From the NCBI GenBank assembly GCA_016841245.1, contig JAENZN010000011.1, positions 1 to 64,000 on the forward strand: a DNA stretch of 64,000 nt, read 5' to 3'. A program made the translations under genes and the position numbers. Origin of the DNA: Syntrophomonas sp. Its GTDB lineage: Bacteria > Bacillota > Syntrophomonadia > Syntrophomonadales > Syntrophomonadaceae. Position 1 is the first letter of the stretch; the number at the start of each line of letters is the position of its first letter. The notes below the pieces were generated by a model. It made no database searches. It had not been told where the DNA came from and saw only the letters and a program-made list of their open reading frames with translations. Below are positions 1 through 9,094 of this stretch, piece by piece.

Positions 1-7
1 ATGGTAA

Positions 8-211
8 TTAGTAAGGTTTATAATTGGAAATTTATTAACAAGATGCTTACAAAAACTATTATACGAGGACTATTCTATATTACGAACAGTCCATACCGGC
101 GACATAGTATGGTATGATTCCGAATTGACAGACTACCTCAACGGTTGGACTCCAGTCTATATTGGTTCTACTGAGGGATATATCCTAGATAGTTATATTC
201 AAGAATATTAA
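8..211 (+). pseudogene. 5'-truncated SH3-like domain remnant
   Basis: An open frame ends at 209-211 and reads as the tail of a secreted SH3-like domain, with a TVHTGDIVWYD segment, then GWTPVYIGSTEGYILDSYI. No ATG, GTG or TTG with a ribosome site precedes the conserved part, and a stop lies at 5-7, so the start is missing. It resembles the broken SH3-like protein near 7.0 kb and opens a run of decayed secreted-protein genes. It could be the 3' end of a frameshifted gene starting outside the window. Confidence 0.4.
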
Positions 212-373
212 ATTTATTAAGTTTTCCTAAGATACGTAAAATTTATTTCTACGAATCTCCTAGTGCAATTCATTTTTCATATATAAAATTTTGATGAAGT
301 ATTGGGAAATGAATTGCATTATGTTTTAAACGTGGACAGTTGAAATAAACATAATGGGAAAAGGACAATATTT

Positions 374-746
374 ATGAGATTATTATTTCTTTACAATATA
401 TGTCGCAAATCTATCATATTAGCGATATTTCTGCTTCTGGCCTGCCTTATCGGTTGGAGCGGCGCGGCTTGGGCGGCAGTGCCAGCGTCTACGTCGACAT
501 CAACATCACCAATGCCGCCAATATTCGCTGTAGCCGGTAATACCGGGATAAGCAGCGATTCAGGTATACATAAACGGCAAGCGAACGATGCCCTCCGCAC
601 TGGCCGAGTTGGCGTTTGTAAGCAATTCGGAAGAGGAAAGCCTTCTCAACCAGGATGCTTTTCAAAATAAAGCCGCCCAAGCCATAGCCGACGCCATAGC
701 CGCTTGCATGCCAGTTACTGCGTCCGTGCAAAATCCGAAATTATAA
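374..746 (+). pseudogene. Broken N-acetylmuramoyl-L-alanine amidase (Amidase_3 type) remnant
   Basis: The first frame encodes a typical signal peptide (hydrophobic core, then AAWAA) and a short Thr/Ser/Pro stretch. From 588 a second frame, ending at 746, reads MPSALAELAFVSNSEEESLL followed by an NQDAFQNKAAQAIADAIA segment. That is the characteristic C-terminal end of Amidase_3 peptidoglycan amidases. The catalytic core between the two is absent. The sequence therefore looks like an internal deletion with a frameshift. The intact enzyme would cleave peptidoglycan stem peptides outside the cell; this remnant should not. Confidence 0.55.
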
Positions 747-877
747 GAATTCCTGCAAATTAGATTATATAGAGCAATAAACCAGTATCTGCATCTCAGT
801 TTGCAGATGCCTGACCCAAACAATACAGAGCAATTAGGTTTTCATTAACTAAACTTAAACGTATGGAGGGAAATCTT

Positions 878-2122
878 TTGAATAAAATAATGGCAGCCAA
901 TAAACTCAAACTTCTGCAATCTATTATAATATTGGTAGTACTTTCTTTCATAATCATCGGGTGCAGCCATTCGAAAGATACGGCGCTCACCCCGATTATC
1001 GATACAACCACTTCGGATAAGACGCCTTCCGTAACAACAGATGATATAAATGCCTTATCCAAAGATGAAAATAAGATGGTGGACGCAAATGAAAGAACAT
1101 CTCTTCCCCCACGCCCAACTGCACCAAAAGAAGACTGTAAACGCATACCCAATACAGCCACTACGGGCAAGACATCTTTTGTAAGTACGGATAAAGTTAA
1201 TCCCTTACCTGCGGATGAGAGCAAAAATGAAGCGCTCCCTTCGACGGTTGCAGCGGAGCCTGCCAATAAGATGGTTTTTATCAATCAAGACGATATAAAT
1301 TCCCTGTCCACGGATGAAAACAAAATGATGAATACCATAGAAAAACTAACGCTTACCATGCGCCCGATTGGCTCAAAAGAAGAAAAAGCGGCCTGCGCGG
1401 ATTTAAAACTCGAGCTGGAGTCTTACGGCTATCAAACCGGAGTCCAGGAGTTCCCTTATATCGTGCAGAGCGTCAAGCTCAGAAACATTCCTTTTACGGA
1501 AGGGAAGTTTTGGGATTTTAATATCAGCCAGCCGGATGGGACCAGTCAAAACTTGATCGCGGTCAAAAAACCTGCTATCCCGGATGCTAAGGATGTTATC
1601 ATCGTAAGCGCCCACTATGATACCACCGTCCACACCACCGGCGCCATAGACAATGCCTCTGGAGTGGCGGTGCTCATGGAAGTAGCGCGTAAAACAGCAA
1701 GCTTTCCCAGCAATATAGAAGTACGTTTCTTGTTATTTGGGGGAGAAGAGAATTACTTATATGGGTCCCGCTACTATGTAAACAGCTTAAGCGACAATGA
1801 GCGCCGGCGTATAATCGCCGCTATAAACCTGGACTGCGTCGGTGAGGAAGGCCCCAACCTGGCCACTTTAGGGACCAACAACGGTAAAGAAAACGAAGCT
1901 TGTAAGCTGTTCGCGGATTATGATATACAGATTGACAGAGGTGCTATGAGCGATTATTATTCTTTTGTAAAAGCAGACATTCCCGCCTTGACCGTTGCGC
2001 AATATCCAGTTTTGGTGGGAACCGGGCAAGAATTGCCGGACGATATTGCCCGCATAGACAAAGCCAAATTAAAAACCGTGGCCGACATGGTTGCCAAGGT
2101 GCTGCTGAATACCATGAAGTAG
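878..2122 (+). CDS. M28-family zinc metallopeptidase lipoprotein
   Basis: A 414-aa protein. The TTG at 878 is preferred because GGAGGG sits 7 nt upstream; the in-frame ATG at 863 overlaps that ribosome site. A hydrophobic N-terminus ends in a lipobox (FIIIGC), so it is probably a membrane-anchored extracytoplasmic exopeptidase. The C-terminal two thirds is an M28 domain: SAHYDT (His ligand), DNASGVA (Asp), FGGEEN (catalytic and ligand Glu) and INLDCVG (Asp). The last ligand, normally His in an HTPxDT-like motif, seems replaced: the matching stretch reads GTGQELPDDIARID. The first 175 residues contain about three degenerate copies of a TDDINALSKDENKM-like segment. Family is secure; activity is uncertain. 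Confidence 0.85.
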   Translation: MNKIMAANKLKLLQSIIILVVLSFIIIGCSHSKDTALTPIIDTTTSDKTPSVTTDDINALSKDENKMVDANERTSLPPRPTAPKEDCKRIPNTATTGKTSFVSTDKVNPLPADESKNEALPSTVAAEPANKMVFINQDDINSLSTDENKMMNTIEKLTLTMRPIGSKEEKAACADLKLELESYGYQTGVQEFPYIVQSVKLRNIPFTEGKFWDFNISQPDGTSQNLIAVKKPAIPDAKDVIIVSAHYDTTVHTTGAIDNASGVAVLMEVARKTASFPSNIEVRFLLFGGEENYLYGSRYYVNSLSDNERRRIIAAINLDCVGEEGPNLATLGTNNGKENEACKLFADYDIQIDRGAMSDYYSFVKADIPALTVAQYPVLVGTGQELPDDIARIDKAKLKTVADMVAKVLLNTMK

Positions 2123-2238
2123 AATTTTTTGCTTTTCCGTCTTTTAGGCAGCGGAGCCTGCCTAAATATGCTGCGCTTAATGGATAATTCCTGTATTTTT
2201 TGACGGAGATAACGCTTCATGGGAAAGGAAATAATATT

Positions 2239-2816
2239 TTGAAAAAGAACCGCTTGCTATCATTCATATTTTTACTAATAATTATTTCAGTGTTAACGTC
2301 CTGTAACAGCGTAAATACTGTTCCTCCTTTTACAGTGCCGCCAGTTAATTCCCAGCCAAATCCTCCGGCGGTACCCATTCAGCGGACAATCCTTCGCCGA
2401 TTTCTGATAATCCTGTTCAAAGCAACGAACATTCAGATTCAAAAGAACCCCCTTATTGGGGGATCTGGATTATTAAGAAGCAAAGCAATGTTACGTCATT
2501 AACGACCGAAAGCATCAATGACTATATAGGCAAAGAGGTCATCGTAAATGAAAAGCAAATCGTCACCAGCAAAGGTACCGTAGAGAATCCAATATATAGG
2601 GAAACGATTAAGACCAATGCTGAATTTTACAGTGATTGGCGAATTCCATTCAGCAGTCTGGGAGTCACTGACAATACGGTAACGGAAATCGATGTCGCCA
2701 ATTATCAGCATGAAACCGAAGATGGAATCGGATCGGATTTTGTTCTTACCAACGATAACCGGCTATATACCATTATCGGCGGCGTTCTTTTTGAATTAAT
2801 AGATAAAGATGTTTAA
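2239..2816 (+). pseudogene. Frameshifted lipoprotein of unknown function
   Basis: A TTG start at 2239 follows GGAAAGG and encodes a lipoprotein signal (LLSFIFLLIIISVLTSC) and a Pro-rich linker. Near base 2378 the meaning moves to another frame, which continues as ADNPSPISDNPVQS and then a folded-looking domain (SINDYIGKEVIVNEKQIV, then FVLTNDNRLYTIIGGVLFEL) to a stop at 2814-2816. A single-base indel explains both halves. The domain is not recognised. Restored length would be about 192 aa. Either a young pseudogene or a sequencing error. Confidence 0.55.
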
Positions 2817-3640
2817 AAAGAGCCGGATATTCGAATGCTATCTGGCCCTTTTCCCAGCTATTGGTGTGTTCTCACATAATCAGCATATACAAACATTTCC
2901 TATTCATCCGATTTGTGTTTTACTAGCCCTTGCAGGCGTTCTCCAATAGGACATAGAGTTCGTAACCGGGCCAAGGGAAGCATCTCTTTTGGTTAGATTG
3001 GATGCCGATGTATTGATGTTTGCATACCACTGCCCACCGTTATTTTCACCGTTAAAGGACAACCTTTACCAGTTTTTTCATATGTCCGTCCCCATCAGAA
3101 CCAGGTGCACTCGCCAACATAGCCAGCAGGATATTCTTGAAGCGAGAACCGTTTTAATTGCTTTGTCCAAACTTTGCAGTTGTCTTGTGGATAAGATACA
3201 ATCGGTTTTCCGCATATGGAGAATCAGTAATAATTTTTTTACAAGGAGGTGTTACAAATGCTGCTTTAAAGTGTTTATATACTATGAAAGAAAAAACTAG
3301 GCCGGTTATTGCGAATTGTAGTCTTTAAGTTTGCAGAGTGTTACTCCTGAAAGTTTATATATAGCAAAAGGGAGGTGGACAGGCTATGGGTGCATATACG
3401 ATCTCCGTCTACAGTAAAAAGGCTCTCTCATCTTCTAATGATCGCTGACCTCTTGAAAGTCTTTAATTAAAATAATATTTAAGAACTCTGCAATATTCGA
3501 ATAGTTCGTTAAAGCCTTGTTGCATTTAAACAGTTACTACTGAATAATAAGGCATTCAGCAAAAAGGCAATGGTTCTTGATAAACAATCAAAAGCTGGAC
3601 AAGCACTGCCAACAGCAACAGTATTGATTTATTAAAGAAT
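2817..3640. other. Long non-coding or degenerate stretch
   Basis: No protein was recognised on either strand. A 103-codon frame at 2989-3300 has no ribosome site and no familiar motif. Two ribosome sites precede very short frames: AAGGAGGTG before a 3-codon frame near 3258, and GGGAGGTGG before a 20-codon frame at 3386. The stretch is probably eroded coding sequence belonging to the surrounding set of secreted proteins. Confidence 0.4.
3386..3448 (+). CDS. Possible 20-aa peptide
   Basis: A 20-codon frame (MGAYTISVYSKKALSSSNDR) lies 6 nt behind a strong GGGAGGTGG ribosome site. It is polar with two Lys-Ser steps and has no signal peptide. It may be a remnant start of a deleted gene; the ribosome site is the only support. 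Confidence 0.2.
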   Translation: MGAYTISVYSKKALSSSNDR

Positions 3641-3645
3641 GATAT

Positions 3646-3948
3646 GTGGTGAGCGGTTATTATTACCGTTTGGTTTCTCAAGTGGAGCAGTCTATTAGAA
3701 TGGTATCTTGGTGGAACAGACTTCTTACACTGGGCCGAGTTATTGGGATTAAGATCATGGTTAGGATTTTTACTTACGTATTTAAATGGTTTTTGCCTTT
3801 TTTCCCATTTAATAAAATGCCATCAGATCAAAAAACACCGTGGAAAGTAGTATTTGATCTGATGGCTCGCCCCTACACAAATTGCAGGTACTTTATTTTA
3901 ACACCTGCTGGGGATGTTTGTGAAGGGAGATTTTTGAAGGAGGTTTAA
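3646..3948 (+). CDS. Hypothetical small protein upstream of C39-like peptidase
   Basis: A 100-codon frame starting GTG, ending 48 bases before the C39-like peptidase gene. The middle is hydrophobic (FTYVFKWFLPFFPF); the end is CRYFILTPAGDVCEGRFLKEV-like, with two cysteines. No family was recognised and no convincing ribosome site precedes the GTG. It could be a short secreted or membrane peptide acting with the downstream peptidase, or the 3' end of a decayed gene. Confidence 0.3.
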   Translation: MVSGYYYRLVSQVEQSIRMVSWWNRLLTLGRVIGIKIMVRIFTYVFKWFLPFFPFNKMPSDQKTPWKVVFDLMARPYTNCRYFILTPAGDVCEGRFLKEV

Positions 3949-3996
3949 CGATATCTAATTTGTATTTTCCCAAAAAAGAACAAGGAGGTTGTAAAA

Positions 3997-4797
3997 TTGA
4001 AAAAGAAAATATTTGGAACATTGATCGCTATGGTATGTGCATTGTCATTATCGGCTAATGCTTTTGCAGCATCGGATTTATCTACTAAGGTGCCGACAAC
4101 ATCTGGTTCACTTCAGCTTGAGCAAGGCTATAGATTATCAACACCAGAGGAAAAAGCAGCAAGTGATGCGAAATCTAAATTAGCTGACGAGTATGTTGCA
4201 TCAAAGAAGGCTAAGACTGTTAGTGAAAATTCAAGTAGTAATCTGATTTCGCCTTTATCGGCAGGAGGCTCTAAAACCAATTTAGTGGGTCATTTTAAGC
4301 AAACCTATAACAATACATGCGGGCCAGTATCTGCCAAAAACTGTATATCTGGATATACTCAATATAACGGCGGTAATTCACCGTCTGAAACAACATTAGC
4401 CACTGCATTAAATGTGAACCCTGGTGTTGGAGCAGGTGCATCCTTTGATGCTACACTATGGCAACCAACGTTGAATTCTTATGCTCCTGGAAATAATTAC
4501 ACATTAACTTGGGGCACATCATCCGGGTGGAGTACTAGCCTTGCTAATAAAGTGATTTATACGATAGATAAGGCGGCTAATTACGATGTAATATTCGATC
4601 TCTATCACGGGGCAATATCTAATCCAGTCAGGCCAGAATATGCGAGCGGAGCAGCACATTATATCTGTTGCTATGGATATAATGATGTCTCAAAGATCTA
4701 CTCTATTTCTGATTCTTACAGTGCCGTTCCACAAACCTATACTTGCTCGTATCAATCTGCGGCTGATTCCACAAAACAAAGAGGATGCATCTGGTAA
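3997..4797 (+). CDS. Secreted C39-like (papain-fold) peptidase
   Basis: A 266-aa protein starting at TTG behind a clean AAGGAGG site. A signal peptide (ends NAFAA) precedes a Lys/Ala-rich propeptide-like region up to residue 95. The catalytic domain has YNNTCGPVSA (Cys nucleophile with a preceding Asn/Gln-type oxyanion position), SGAAHYICCYGY (His) and YSISDSYS (Asp), the order of Peptidase_C39-like proteins. It has no ABC transporter, so it is a free extracellular enzyme rather than a bacteriocin exporter. Its substrate is unknown; the small frame just upstream is a candidate partner. Confidence 0.75.
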   Translation: MKKKIFGTLIAMVCALSLSANAFAASDLSTKVPTTSGSLQLEQGYRLSTPEEKAASDAKSKLADEYVASKKAKTVSENSSSNLISPLSAGGSKTNLVGHFKQTYNNTCGPVSAKNCISGYTQYNGGNSPSETTLATALNVNPGVGAGASFDATLWQPTLNSYAPGNNYTLTWGTSSGWSTSLANKVIYTIDKAANYDVIFDLYHGAISNPVRPEYASGAAHYICCYGYNDVSKIYSISDSYSAVPQTYTCSYQSAADSTKQRGCIW

Positions 4798-4856
4798 AAT
4801 ATTGATCATTAATTAAATTATGCCCTCATAACTTGATACGTAAAAGAGGTTTTAGT

Positions 4857-6077
4857 ATGAAAAAACTAAAGATATATATATCAGTAATCATCATAATTTT
4901 CTTAGCATTAATATTAGTTGGTATAAAGGAGAATTTTTTAATTACTCAAGAAAAAGAAAACAAAACCTCAGCAACCCCAAAATCAATTGACAATCCAATT
5001 GACTTACCGCTAAATTTACTAATAAAAGGTATGATGAACACGAATGAAGTTGTTGCAACAGATAAAGATTCAAATAAAATATTACTATATAACCTCACAA
5101 CAAAAAAACAGTCAACAATTATTGAACCATTAAATAAAGGTTATTATATCAAAAATGTAGTATCCAATTATGATTGGATTGTGTGGATAGAATATGAAAT
5201 GCAAATTCAGGATCCCTCAAATAAGCCCTTCAAATGGTTTATTGTAGCAAAAGATGTCAAGACCGGTAAAGTTATAACAGTGGATAAAAGTATATTTACT
5301 GATAACAAATATGATATTCCGTTATTTGTTAATTTAACGCCGGATAATCTTGCACTTTCAAAAGAAAATATATTAGTATATGCAAAGAGCAATTTAGAAG
5401 ATTCGAATGTAATTAGTCAATTAATTCTTTATGATTTAAATACAGAAGTATCAAAAACTATATCTAAATCCAAGGAGGTCTCAAAGGAGTTAATATATTT
5501 ACCCAATATTTACGGAGATAAAGTTGCTTGGAGTTTATTTAGGGACTTGAATGATGATGTTGATAGAAATATAACATTCAGGAATACTCAATTTAAATAT
5601 TCAGATATTTATATATATGAGATTAAAACTGGTACCACAAAACAGATGACAAAAGATGATTTTTATCATGCTCCAAGTATGTTTGGTGATTATATGGTTG
5701 CTATTCATACACCTTTAAATAGAGACAGCTACTCTGAAGTTGTATTATTTAATCTAAATACGGGCGATAAAAAAAGTATTATCAATGAAAACTCACCAAT
5801 TGAAAAAGATGATATTGCTAAAAATATATATCGAGATCGTCCGGTAATAAATGAAAATTTCATTAGTTGGTTTAATACTGGTGGATTTAATAATAATTAT
5901 ATTTATGATTATAAAAAACAAAAATTTGTTAAATTGTATAAAAATATTGATGATGAACATCAGAGCATTACCATAACGAAAATGACAGATAATTATATAT
6001 TTATGTTTTTACGCTCTCCGAATGATAATGATCGGAATATGTATATTGAAACAGATAAATTTATAGAATCAAATTAA
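4857..6077 (+). CDS. Membrane-anchored beta-propeller-like protein
   Basis: A 406-aa protein. The ATG at 4857 is chosen because AAAGAGG lies just upstream. One N-terminal membrane helix (IYISVIIIIFLALILVGI) is followed by an extracytoplasmic domain. Repeated blocks of the kind ILLYNLTTKKQSTI, VAKDVKTGKVITV, LILYDLNTEVSKTI, IYIYEIKTGTTKQM and VVLFNLNTGDKKSI suggest blades of a TolB/WD40-like propeller. No catalytic motif was seen. It may bind a wall or protein ligand. Very AT-rich compared with the ICE part. Confidence 0.6.
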   Translation: MKKLKIYISVIIIIFLALILVGIKENFLITQEKENKTSATPKSIDNPIDLPLNLLIKGMMNTNEVVATDKDSNKILLYNLTTKKQSTIIEPLNKGYYIKNVVSNYDWIVWIEYEMQIQDPSNKPFKWFIVAKDVKTGKVITVDKSIFTDNKYDIPLFVNLTPDNLALSKENILVYAKSNLEDSNVISQLILYDLNTEVSKTISKSKEVSKELIYLPNIYGDKVAWSLFRDLNDDVDRNITFRNTQFKYSDIYIYEIKTGTTKQMTKDDFYHAPSMFGDYMVAIHTPLNRDSYSEVVLFNLNTGDKKSIINENSPIEKDDIAKNIYRDRPVINENFISWFNTGGFNNNYIYDYKKQKFVKLYKNIDDEHQSITITKMTDNYIFMFLRSPNDNDRNMYIETDKFIESN

Positions 6078-6102
6078 ATCTATTAGAAGGAATATTATTG
6101 CA

Positions 6103-6204
6103 CCGGCAGAATATTACTACGGCAGAGAAATCCAGCTTGAAGCAGAGTAGACTTGGGGCGTTGCCCAAATTTATTCCTCGCCAGAAGGCGACTGGTCATA
6201 CTGA
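6103..6204 (+). pseudogene. Small degenerate coding remnant
   Basis: The frame reads PAEYYYGREIQLEAE, then a TAG, then TWGVAQIYSSPEGDWSY and a stop. The protein-like character on both sides of the stop suggests the 3' end of a lost gene. The parent family is not recognised. Confidence 0.3.
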
Positions 6205-6311
6205 CTTTCACTTGCGTGTATTCCCAAGACGTTAGTTTAAAATAAGCTCAAAAAGCAACGGTTAAAGCCGAATTGTACCTTGAGCGAAACGAAAGGAACG
6301 AGTAATAAATT

Positions 6312-6896
6312 ATGACTAAAAGGATTACAAGTATATTAGTAGGGTTAATTATGGTAATGATTTTTTTTGTTGCCGGCTGCTCAAATAATTCTGCTAAAAA
6401 CGAATATAACCCGGAAACATCAACAAATGCGGGGGATAAAAACACGGCAGCCGGAACGGAAGAAACTTTTAATTATAACCCAGAAGAAGTTGCTAAAGAG
6501 AAAGCAAATAGTGCAGTCGTTCCAAAGAAAATCAATTCTGATGTAGTTGTAAAATTCGTCGAATCCATAGGCTACAAAGTCCGGATAAATAGTATAGCTT
6601 CTTATTGGACAGTGCTGCCCAAAGATTTTAATGAAATCAAAGATGGTTTCGAAATTGGAAAATTTTTAAAAGAACGGAATCAAAAGTCAATAGAATATGG
6701 GTTTGATCTTTCCCAATATATGGGGAAGGATGTCGCTTATGTAACTTTAGGATTGGAGAAGTCCGATAAGGATGCAGGAGAATTAATCGCCTTTTTATCT
6801 GATGATAAAATAGTTGGAGTTTGGACCTATGATGATAAAGGTGATATCAATAATAATGATCATATGGTGCTAACAGAATATCTGGAGCATAAATAA
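6312..6896 (+). CDS. DUF4830-like lipoprotein
   Basis: A 194-aa lipoprotein with lipobox (MIFFVAGC). A low-complexity linker runs to about residue 70. The C-terminal domain (FVESIGYKVRINSIASYWTV, then IEYGFDLSQYMGKDVAYVTL) resembles DUF4830, a small Firmicutes lipoprotein domain of unknown role: GFDL followed by a Y-x-G-K-x-V step and a closing beta-hairpin. The match is from memory of the family pattern, so it is moderate. No enzyme signature is visible. Confidence 0.6.
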   Translation: MTKRITSILVGLIMVMIFFVAGCSNNSAKNEYNPETSTNAGDKNTAAGTEETFNYNPEEVAKEKANSAVVPKKINSDVVVKFVESIGYKVRINSIASYWTVLPKDFNEIKDGFEIGKFLKERNQKSIEYGFDLSQYMGKDVAYVTLGLEKSDKDAGELIAFLSDDKIVGVWTYDDKGDINNNDHMVLTEYLEHK

Positions 6897-6934
6897 AGTA
6901 AGCGTAGGATAGTCCTCATCGGCTAATAAGGTAA

Positions 6935-7495
6935 AATACCCCTCTCTGTAAGAATACAAATCCGGATGCAGTTATTCAAAGACTATGCTTAAAGCTATAT
7001 CGTTCGTCAGTCAGTCAGGAGGAAGCGCACGAAGGTATCGACTTTGCCTCAGCAAATAATGATTTTAAGGCAAAAAATCCAACCTTCGGCAGTACGATTG
7101 TTATAGGTACTGCTACAGATTTGAAAGAAGATCCGTCAAGCTCATCCATGACTTTGGTAAAGCTTGATAAAGGAAATCTTGTAAAAGTTATGGACATAAA
7201 AAATTCATGGGTTTTTGTTCAAGCTGCCTGCTTTATTCCTCCAGCCAATGAAGGATACATTCCCATTGAGAATATTATAACAAATTTTGAGGAGGTTACA
7301 CCGAATCAGGGATTTATTAAAGGTATGGTGAGTGTTTTTACGAAACCGGATAATAAATCGGAAGTTTCTGCGACTGATGTAACGGGAGCCGTAGATATCT
7401 TCAAAAGAGAAAACGGATGGGCCTATTGTAGATTTGTTGGCGGTTTGGAAGATGGTTGGATAAAAGAATCAGAAATTCAATATACTTTCTATTAG
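6935..7495 (+). pseudogene. SH3-like-domain protein lacking its 5' end
   Basis: The frame is open from 6935 to a stop at 7493-7495 and is protein-like from its start (NTNPDAVIQRLCLKLYR, SQEEAHEGIDFASANNDF). Two SH3-like units follow (VKVMDIKNSWVFVQ; VDIFKRENGWAYCRF). The only possible late start, a TTG at 7121, has no ribosome site and would cut a domain. The gene therefore appears to have lost its start and signal peptide. Its end resembles the fragment at the left edge of the window. Confidence 0.5.
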
Positions 7496-7591
7496 TCCTA
7501 ATGGAACAAACTTCCTGTTCCAATATCCAAATTTGGTTATAAACCAAGTAAATCTAATTCTTATTTGATACCAGGAAATGGAGGAAACTGT

Positions 7592-8126
7592 ATGAAACGA
7601 AGTTCCCTCTTATTGGCTGTATTGTCTGTTATGCTCATGCTAACGGGATGTAGTGAAAATTTTGATAACCCAACAAAGATGCTGCTACATTGCAAACCGT
7701 AACAGCTAATATTAATTTTAGAGTATCTGCCAATAACCCGGCTATTTCCGAACCTACATCTCTTCTGCCTGGGGTTTCAATATTGTTAATTGGAACAGAT
7801 GGTAAAATAATTGATGAGCTGGTTACAAATGAGCAAGGTGAAGTCCAAAAAGATATTACGGTTCCTATAGATCATAAATATCTTGATGAGTCTCAGGTGC
7901 ACTACCATCAAGAGGCACCGTTACAGCAATTGCCTTTAAAGAAGGCTATCGGCCAAAAGTCCTATATGAAGTACCCATAGATGGTACGGTACAACCGTTT
8001 CTCATGAAATCTAATAGTTGAAGGCGAAAGAAATGAGCCCGATGTTCAACCAGGGAACAATCATCATCTTGAAATAATCTCTCTCTTGTTAAAAAGTATG
8101 AAGCTATTTTAAATAGTGGGCGCTAG
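7592..8126 (+). pseudogene. Multiply frameshifted lipoprotein with Ig-like domain
   Basis: A GGAGG site precedes ATG 7592, which encodes a lipoprotein signal (MLMLTGC). Around 7676 the meaning shifts frame to TLQTVTANINFRV, then PGVSILLIGTDGKIIDELVT, which looks like a carboxypeptidase-regulatory or Ig-type beta-sandwich. A second shift near 7905 leads to TVTAIAFKEGYRPKVLYEVP. A further shift is suggested near 8090, before a stop at 8124. At least two indels are needed, so the gene is non-functional unless the assembly is wrong here. Confidence 0.55.
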
Positions 8127-8305
8127 CGCTTGGGGTTATCTGTAATTAAGATAAAAAATGAGTTTTGACGGTATGCGTTCGGAGAAAGATTGATCCGGCG
8201 GGAAGATTGTTTGAGTAAGTAACATATATGGATTAAATAAGTAAAAACTTTTCGTTTGTTGAAAGGCTTTGTGCATCACGAATAATAAGTTTTGAAAGAG
8301 ACCTG

Positions 8306-8734
8306 ATGAAAAAATAAATACTAATAGCTTGTTTGGTTTTGGTTTGTTTGGTGGTTTTAATATTATTTTATCTAAATGCCGGTGTTACCATTAATATTGG
8401 AGAATCTAAAAAGTTCAGTAAGGAAGAAATACAAACAGCAGTAAATTGTGTAATTGAAAATTTTGAAAAAAATTTTAGCGGGTGTGATCTTAAAAAATTA
8501 TGGTATGACGAAAAAGAATCAAATTGGGAAATTGCAACTTATATGTCTTTTGGAAGAGGTTCGATCAATGGAGTTAAAGAAGAAAATGTGATTGTTTTGT
8601 TTTCAAATTTTTATGTTAATGGTACTGGTGGAAATGGCAGTTTAAATCCGAATTCACCATATAATGACTGGAACTGGATACTTATCAGAGATAGTAAGAC
8701 AGGTGTTTGGAGAATAGATGATTCGGGATATTAA
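8306..8734 (+). pseudogene. DUF4829-like protein with an early stop
   Basis: ATG 8306 begins MKK followed by an in-frame TAA (8315-8317), after which the frame continues into a membrane helix and a domain (FSKEEIQTAVNCVIENFEKNF; DWNWILIRDSKTGVWRIDDSGY) resembling DUF4829. One codon change explains the interruption. Translation from a TTG at 8333 is conceivable and would keep the helix, but no ribosome site is there. Extracytoplasmic; function unknown. Confidence 0.5.
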
Positions 8735-8780
8735 GTATTTTAAGTACGATGTTACTGCTAACTTCTTTTTAGCTACTCCT

Positions 8781-9009
8781 CACCATACCGCCGTATAGTT
8801 GGAGAAATACAACAGGGGGTCAACCCTGGTGCCGCCAACATAAACCTCAAAGTGCAAATGCGGACCTGTAGACATTCCCGTACTGCCCACCAAGCCGATG
8901 GTTTGGCCCTGCGTCACCGTTTGCCCGGGCCGACGGCGCTTATTTGGCTCATGTGGTCGTAAAGGGTCTTATTGCCGTTGCCGTGGTCGATGATAATATA
9001 GTTCCCGTC
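8781..9009 (-). pseudogene. Partial second copy of the ICE M23 peptidase 3' end
   Basis: About 230 bp is nearly identical to 11572-11797, the last part of the chimeric ICE gene (LytM/M23 peptidase: [26 protein letters not shown]). This copy has an indel in the Val-Gly-Gln-Thr region and stops matching just past DHGNG. The two copies lie in the same orientation on either side of the first blaI/blaR1 pair, so they are direct repeats about 2.8 kb apart. Confidence 0.8.
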
Positions 9010-9094
9010 TTTTACTCAGTTTATGTTCAAACACTTAGTCCTCGGGTCCAATATAAGGGAACCCTTCAACCAGATGAGTAAATACAGAAGTTAT

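Noticed and set aside
2989-3300. A 103-codon plus-strand frame
   Set aside because: No ribosome site, no signal sequence and no motif; composition looks random.
7676-7910. Programmed frameshifting in the broken lipoprotein gene
   Set aside because: No slippery heptamer with a downstream structure was seen, and two or more shifts are needed.
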